Assembly: GCA_013335275.1 (NCBI GenBank)
Contig: JAAXVX010000008.1
Location: forward strand, 1 to 10,424
Direction of reading: 5' to 3'
DNA: 10,424 nucleotides
Source of the DNA: Bacteroidales bacterium
GTDB taxonomy: Bacteria; Bacteroidota; Bacteroidia; Bacteroidales; UBA932
A program made the translations under genes and the position numbers. This document shows positions 7,345 to 10,424 of this stretch, piece after piece. The number at the start of each line of letters is the position of its first letter. Within the stretch, counting starts at the first letter, position 1. The notes beneath the pieces are model-generated. The model saw only the letters and a list, made by a program, of their open reading frames with translations. It had not been told where the DNA came from and made no database searches.

Positions 7345-8865
7345 TTAATTCTCTTTTAAAAAGCTGATAATGGATTCGATGTCTTTATATTTAGGGGTAT
7401 CTTCAATAAATTTAGGAAAGAATTTGCGTATTGAAGAATAAATTTCCTTGCTTTCGGAACAAAGTTCACCGGCTATGTCAAGATAGTCGATAGCCTGACA
7501 AAGTGCCATATAGTGAATCGCCATTACCTGGTATGCATTTTCAACAACTTTAGCGGCAATCAGGGCAGAGTTTGTACCCATACTGACAATGTCCTGATTA
7601 TCGTTGTTGTTTGGAATCGAGTGTACATACATTGGATTAGACAGAGCCTGAGATTCTGCCGTTGTAGAAGTTGCCGTGAACTGCGCAGCCTGCAGGCCGT
7701 AGTTTAATCCAAGCTTACCCAGATTTACGAAAGGGGGCAGAATTCCATTAATCTTGTCATGAAAAAGATAATTTAACTGCCTTTCCATAAGCATAGTGAG
7801 CTTAGTTATCGCAATTTTTAATTTATCCATTTCAAAGCTCACATAATCGCCGTGGAAATTTCCGCCATGATAAATATTTTCAGTTGCAACATCCACTACC
7901 GGATTATCGCAAACGCTGTTGAATTCCGTTACAACGACTTCTTTTGCACATTTGACCGTATCGTATACCGGACCCAAAACCTGAGGTACACACCTTAAAG
8001 AATAGTAGCCTTGTACTTTATGTTCAAATATTTTCTGATTGTTTTCTCCGTCATACAATTCTTCAACCCTTTTCTTTAGCCTTTTTGAGCTTTTGAAGGA
8101 GTTTCTCATGGCCTGGGCAATGAACAGCTGACCGGGATGAGGCCTGCTTTCATTAAGCGGCTTAGAAGCGAAATCATCATAGGAGAATGTTATTTCGTTC
8201 ATCAGAACAGAAGCACGTGTTGCCCATTTGATAAGCTTCTGTGAATAATAGATATTTACAGCTCCTATTCCCGACATTACGCTTGTTCCGTTTGCAATAG
8301 CAAGTCCCTCACGGATATGAATATCCAGTGGTTTTATCCCATTCTCTTTCATTACGGAAGAGCTCTCTCTTCTTACACCCTTAAACATGACATCTCCCTC
8401 ACCGATAAGTGCAAGACCTATATGTGCCATCTGAACAAGATCTCCGCTTGCCCCTACTCCGCCATGTTCCGGTACAACAGGATAAATACCTGTGTTAAGA
8501 AATACTACCAGCAGATCTGTAAGCTCCCTGTTAACTCCGGACATCCCCTTCAGGAAAGTTGATAGCCGTGCAAGCAGAGAACCTCTCACATATACATCCT
8601 TCAAAGGGGCACCTGCTCCACATGAGTGCGAGCGGATAATATTAAACTGCAACTCTTTGAGCTGGTCATCATCAACTCTGTACTGAGCCATTGGACCAAA
8701 TCCGGTGTTGATTCCGTAAATTACCTTTTTTCCGGCAAATGATTTCAGAAAATCAAAACTCCTCTCAACCCTCTCATTAATATCCGGGGCAATTGATACA
8801 CCCTCATTTTCTATAACAACTCTGATAATATCTTCGAAAGATATCTTGTCGCTTATATTTACCAC
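7345..8865 (-). CDS. MIO-type aromatic amino acid ammonia-lyase, probable tyrosine ammonia-lyase
   Basis: The protein has 506 residues, the same length as the Flavobacterium johnsoniae tyrosine ammonia-lyase as I remember it. Shared blocks include VIYGINTGFGPMAQYR at 48-63, the Ala139-Ser140-Gly141 triplet in HGGVGASGDLVQ that cyclises to the MIO cofactor, NGTSVM at 192-197, YYSLRCVPQ at 287-295, GNFHGDY at 335-341, and SIPNNNDNQDIVSMGTNSA near 420-437. Tyr50 is the likely catalytic tyrosine. The start codon is GTG: an in-frame TAA lies nine bases upstream (8874-8872) and no other start codon fits. The reaction would be tyrosine to 4-coumarate plus ammonia, supplying the aryl starter. Substrate choice is not certain from sequence: the specificity loop reads RSHSCG at 78-83, with a Ser-His pair as in histidine lyases and in the Flavobacterium TAL. 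Pathway context favours tyrosine over histidine. Confidence 0.93.
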   Translation of the reverse strand: MVNISDKISFEDIIRVVIENEGVSIAPDINERVERSFDFLKSFAGKKVIYGINTGFGPMAQYRVDDDQLKELQFNIIRSHSCGAGAPLKDVYVRGSLLARLSTFLKGMSGVNRELTDLLVVFLNTGIYPVVPEHGGVGASGDLVQMAHIGLALIGEGDVMFKGVRRESSSVMKENGIKPLDIHIREGLAIANGTSVMSGIGAVNIYYSQKLIKWATRASVLMNEITFSYDDFASKPLNESRPHPGQLFIAQAMRNSFKSSKRLKKRVEELYDGENNQKIFEHKVQGYYSLRCVPQVLGPVYDTVKCAKEVVVTEFNSVCDNPVVDVATENIYHGGNFHGDYVSFEMDKLKIAITKLTMLMERQLNYLFHDKINGILPPFVNLGKLGLNYGLQAAQFTATSTTAESQALSNPMYVHSIPNNNDNQDIVSMGTNSALIAAKVVENAYQVMAIHYMALCQAIDYLDIAGELCSESKEIYSSIRKFFPKFIEDTPKYKDIESIISFLKEN

Positions 8866-8891
8866 AGATTCTTACAATATTTTATATTCAG

Positions 8892-8921
8892 CAAATTTAG
8901 AAATTTTATTAAAATAGTAAA
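8892..8921 (-). promoter_or_regulatory. candidate Bacteroidota-type promoter of the pigment operon
   Basis: On the minus strand TAAATTTG at 8899-8892 fits the TAnnTTTG minus-7 consensus of Bacteroidota exactly. A TTT at 8921-8919, 19 bp upstream, is a weak match to the minus-33 TTG. The box lies 26 bp before the GTG of the ammonia-lyase gene, giving a short leader. A perfect inverted repeat ATTTTA-T-TAAAAT (8903-8915) fills the spacer and could be an operator, though AT-rich palindromes also arise by chance. The consensus is established knowledge; use here is inference. Confidence 0.45.
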
Positions 8922-8922
8922 G

Positions 8923-9822
8923 CTAATATTTGCTTTTACTTCTCTTTTCGTCAAGAAAGCTAAGGAATTCCGGGCTGTCTAAAACTTCAACTTCATTACA
9001 CAATCCAAGCACAAATCTCCCTACGCCCTGATAATCATAAACATTACAAGTAAGGATAAATACATTTTCCGATAATTGCTTAATATATTGCTCACTAAGA
9101 GGAAACTCCTCAATTAATAATGTCGCAGCAACCATTGACATTTTGAGCTTAACCGGCTTTTCCGTTTTTCCGGAAAACCGGAAAAGATCAACCTTGCTTT
9201 TTTCGTGAAATTCCTTATACTGCCATTGTGTATCCTCAACAATTACCTCTTCTATCCTTGGAATTTTAAAATATTTGCATTTCCCGCTTTCCAGTTCGTA
9301 ACAGAATATATTTACCATGTTCACGCCAAAGGCAATCGGTTCAACAATTCTGTCCGATACGACACCTGTATGAATTGAATGATAATTTTTGAGAATGACT
9401 CTGCGTTCCTCGGCAATAGAATAAAGCAAATTGCTTATTACCCTGTCTCTCCCTGGCTTAACCACCAGTTGGGCAACATCTTTGAAGTCATATATATTAT
9501 TAAGCTTTCTCTTAATTGCCAGAATTGCCGGACTGTTTGAATCAAATACTTCGAGCGAACGTTTTATTATATATGCTTCCTCCTCATTAAAATAAGCCAG
9601 GTCGGAAATCATTCTGAAATATTTGGAATCTTTGGAAAGCGATATTCCGTCTTCGCTTTTGTTAAGTTTTAGCCCTGCATTTTCAAATGTATCAAGATAA
9701 CGGTAAACCGTTCTTGGTGATACATCAAGAGATTCCGAAATAGTATCGATTGTGTTTTTTCTAGCCTTATCTGTAAGCAACTGCATTATTCTTAGCAGTC
9801 TCTCAAGCTTGGGCTGGTCCAT
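8923..9822 (-). CDS. HTH-WYL family transcriptional regulator
   Basis: The protein has 299 residues. Residues 5-60 form a winged helix-turn-helix: KLERLLRIMQLLTDKARKN, then TIDTISESLDVSPRTVYRYL (recognition helix VSPRTVYRYLDTF) and the wing. This is the N-terminus found in DeoR/HTH_11-WYL regulators. Residues ~125-200 match a WYL domain (VILKNYHSI, RIVEPIAFGVNMVNIFCYE, FKIPRIEEVIVE), but the Trp-Tyr-Leu triplet itself is replaced by Phe-Cys-Tyr. The remainder (~205-299) corresponds to the C-terminal extension of the family. WYL proteins act as ligand-responsive repressors or activators. This gene reads in the same direction as the pigment operon and ends 57 bp before the lyase start, so it is the obvious candidate to control it; this is inference from position. 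I see no convincing promoter box in the 74 bp upstream of its ATG. Confidence 0.87.
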   Translation of the reverse strand: MDQPKLERLLRIMQLLTDKARKNTIDTISESLDVSPRTVYRYLDTFENAGLKLNKSEDGISLSKDSKYFRMISDLAYFNEEEAYIIKRSLEVFDSNSPAILAIKRKLNNIYDFKDVAQLVVKPGRDRVISNLLYSIAEERRVILKNYHSIHTGVVSDRIVEPIAFGVNMVNIFCYELESGKCKYFKIPRIEEVIVEDTQWQYKEFHEKSKVDLFRFSGKTEKPVKLKMSMVAATLLIEEFPLSEQYIKQLSENVFILTCNVYDYQGVGRFVLGLCNEVEVLDSPEFLSFLDEKRSKSKY

Positions 9823-9850
9823 AGATATCTTTGTTTGTTAGGTTTAGGTT

Positions 9851-9881
9851 TTGCTAATTTAGTCATTTTTCGGTTACTTTG
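9851..9881 (+). promoter_or_regulatory. candidate promoter of the tldD-like gene
   Basis: TTG at 9851-9853 and TTACTTTG at 9874-9881 are separated by 20 bp, close to the Bacteroidota TTG / TAnnTTTG pattern with one mismatch in the second box. The box ends 15 bp before the ATG at 9897, leaving a very short leader. A 7-bp inverted repeat (ATTTTTC at 9865-9871, GAAAAAT at 9883-9889) brackets the box. A perfect TATCTTTG also occurs at 9826-9833, but its nearest TTG is only 14 bp upstream. Confidence 0.3.
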
Positions 9882-9896
9882 TGAAAAATAAGCCAT

Positions 9897-10424
9897 ATGA
9901 CAAAGCTCCAGGAGATGATGTCCCTTTTCGGGGTAACTGAAGAAGACCTAAAAAGGCTCATTAGCATAGCATTATCCAAGGGCGGAGACTATGCCGATCT
10001 CTATTTTGAACACAGTATTTCAAACGAATTATCGCTAAGAGATAAGGAGGTTAACGGAGCAGGGAGCCATATCGATTACGGTGTAGGAATTCGTGTTCTC
10101 TCGGGAGACCGAACGGGTTATGCATATACCGAAATAACATCTCTCAGGGAGATGGAAAAAGCTGCAAAAGTAGCGTCAGGCATAGCAAACGGCAACTTTA
10201 AAGCAACGGAGCCGATTGTCGTATCCCCACTCCTCTTTACTCCCAGATATTCAGCCCTGCTGCCTTGGGAAAATCAGAACATTTCAGATAAAATTCCCTA
10301 TCTGCAGGAACTTAATTCATTAATTTTTGAAGCAGACAAACGGGTAAATAAAGTAATTGCCAGAATATCCGATTCCACTACTAAAATCCTATTTTTCAAC
10401 TCTCTTGGCGTTATCGCCTTTGAC
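9897..10424 (+). CDS. tldD: TldD family metalloprotease, N-terminal part (runs off the right edge)
   Basis: The frame opens at the ATG at 9897, with an in-frame TGA at 9882, and stays open through all 176 codons to the window edge. The product has the N-terminal TldD/PmbA pattern: EDLKRLISIALSKGGDYADL, then YFEHS, LSLRDKEVNGAG, a HIDYGVGIRVLSGDRTGYAY strand pair, and a FNSLGVIAFD segment at the end. In TldD the ISxxxG..R region builds the substrate-binding fold, while the HExxxH zinc site lies about 80-100 residues beyond what is visible, so activity cannot be judged. TldD pairs with TldE/PmbA to degrade unfolded peptides or mature ribosomal peptides; a tldE partner would be expected just downstream. 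It is read in the opposite direction to the pigment operon and is most likely an unrelated neighbour marking its border. Confidence 0.88.
   Translation, partial: MTKLQEMMSLFGVTEEDLKRLISIALSKGGDYADLYFEHSISNELSLRDKEVNGAGSHIDYGVGIRVLSGDRTGYAYTEITSLREMEKAAKVASGIANGNFKATEPIVVSPLLFTPRYSALLPWENQNISDKIPYLQELNSLIFEADKRVNKVIARISDSTTKILFFNSLGVIAFD

Noticed and set aside
7345..8865. Histidine ammonia-lyase (HutH) of histidine degradation
   Set aside because: No hutU, hutI or hutG neighbours are seen. The context is a KS/KR/ACP operon, and length and sequence blocks match the Flavobacterium tyrosine lyase better.
9840..9852. TTAGG-like direct repeat (GTTAGGTTTAGGTTT)
   Set aside because: Only two imperfect copies; no sign of an extended repeat array or functional element.
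9865..9889. Inverted repeat ATTTTTC / GAAAAAT as a terminator or operator
   Set aside because: The 7-bp AT-rich stem with an 11-base loop is weak, has no T-tract placed for either gene, and may be chance in AT-rich intergenic DNA; noted only with the promoter.

Overview
The window looks like chromosomal DNA from a member of the Bacteroidota. The reasons are the AT-leaning composition, the near absence of Shine-Dalgarno sites, a promoter-like TAnnTTTG box ahead of the lyase gene, and the gene content. Ten of the eleven genes lie on the minus strand. Nine of these form one tightly packed operon, with gaps of 23 bp or less or small overlaps. The tenth is a regulator gene 57 bp upstream. I read the block as the right-hand part of an aryl polyene / flexirubin-type pigment cluster: a type II fatty-acid/polyketide-like pathway that extends an aromatic starter into a conjugated polyene and usually esterifies it to an outer-membrane lipid.

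In transcription order (right to left) the genes are: a WYL-type transcriptional regulator (9822-8923); an MIO-type aromatic amino acid ammonia-lyase very like Flavobacterium tyrosine ammonia-lyase (8865-7345); an SDR 3-oxoacyl-ACP reductase (7343-6615); a complete beta-ketoacyl-ACP synthase (6608-5391); an acyl carrier protein (5367-5104); an LpxL-like membrane acyltransferase (5129-4227); a B12-binding-domain radical SAM protein (4230-2869); an ApeP-like hotdog dehydratase (2893-2456); a 4HBT hotdog thioesterase (2441-1992); a ketosynthase fused to a second, Cys-less KS-like domain (2010-283); and the start of a third ketosynthase (281 to beyond the left edge).

Proposed joint action (inference from families and context): the lyase makes 4-coumarate from tyrosine. 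An activating ligase, not in this window, loads it on ACP. The KS enzymes, reductase and dehydratase then repeat condensation, ketoreduction and dehydration without enoyl reduction, giving a polyene. The thioesterase edits or releases chains, the acyltransferase transfers the product to a lipid, and the radical SAM protein is an unexplained tailoring candidate. The aryl ligase, second dehydratase subunit, second ACP, glycosyltransferase and export genes usual for such clusters are not here and probably lie left of position 1.

On the right, beyond a 74-bp intergenic gap, a plus-strand gene starts at 9897 and runs off the edge. It encodes the N-terminus of a TldD-family metalloprotease and probably marks the cluster boundary. 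There is no gene-free stretch over 300 bp, and I saw no tRNA, rRNA, CRISPR, insertion sequence or convincing terminator. The cluster type is known. The parts most worth a second look are the KS/pseudo-KS fusion and the radical SAM enzyme.
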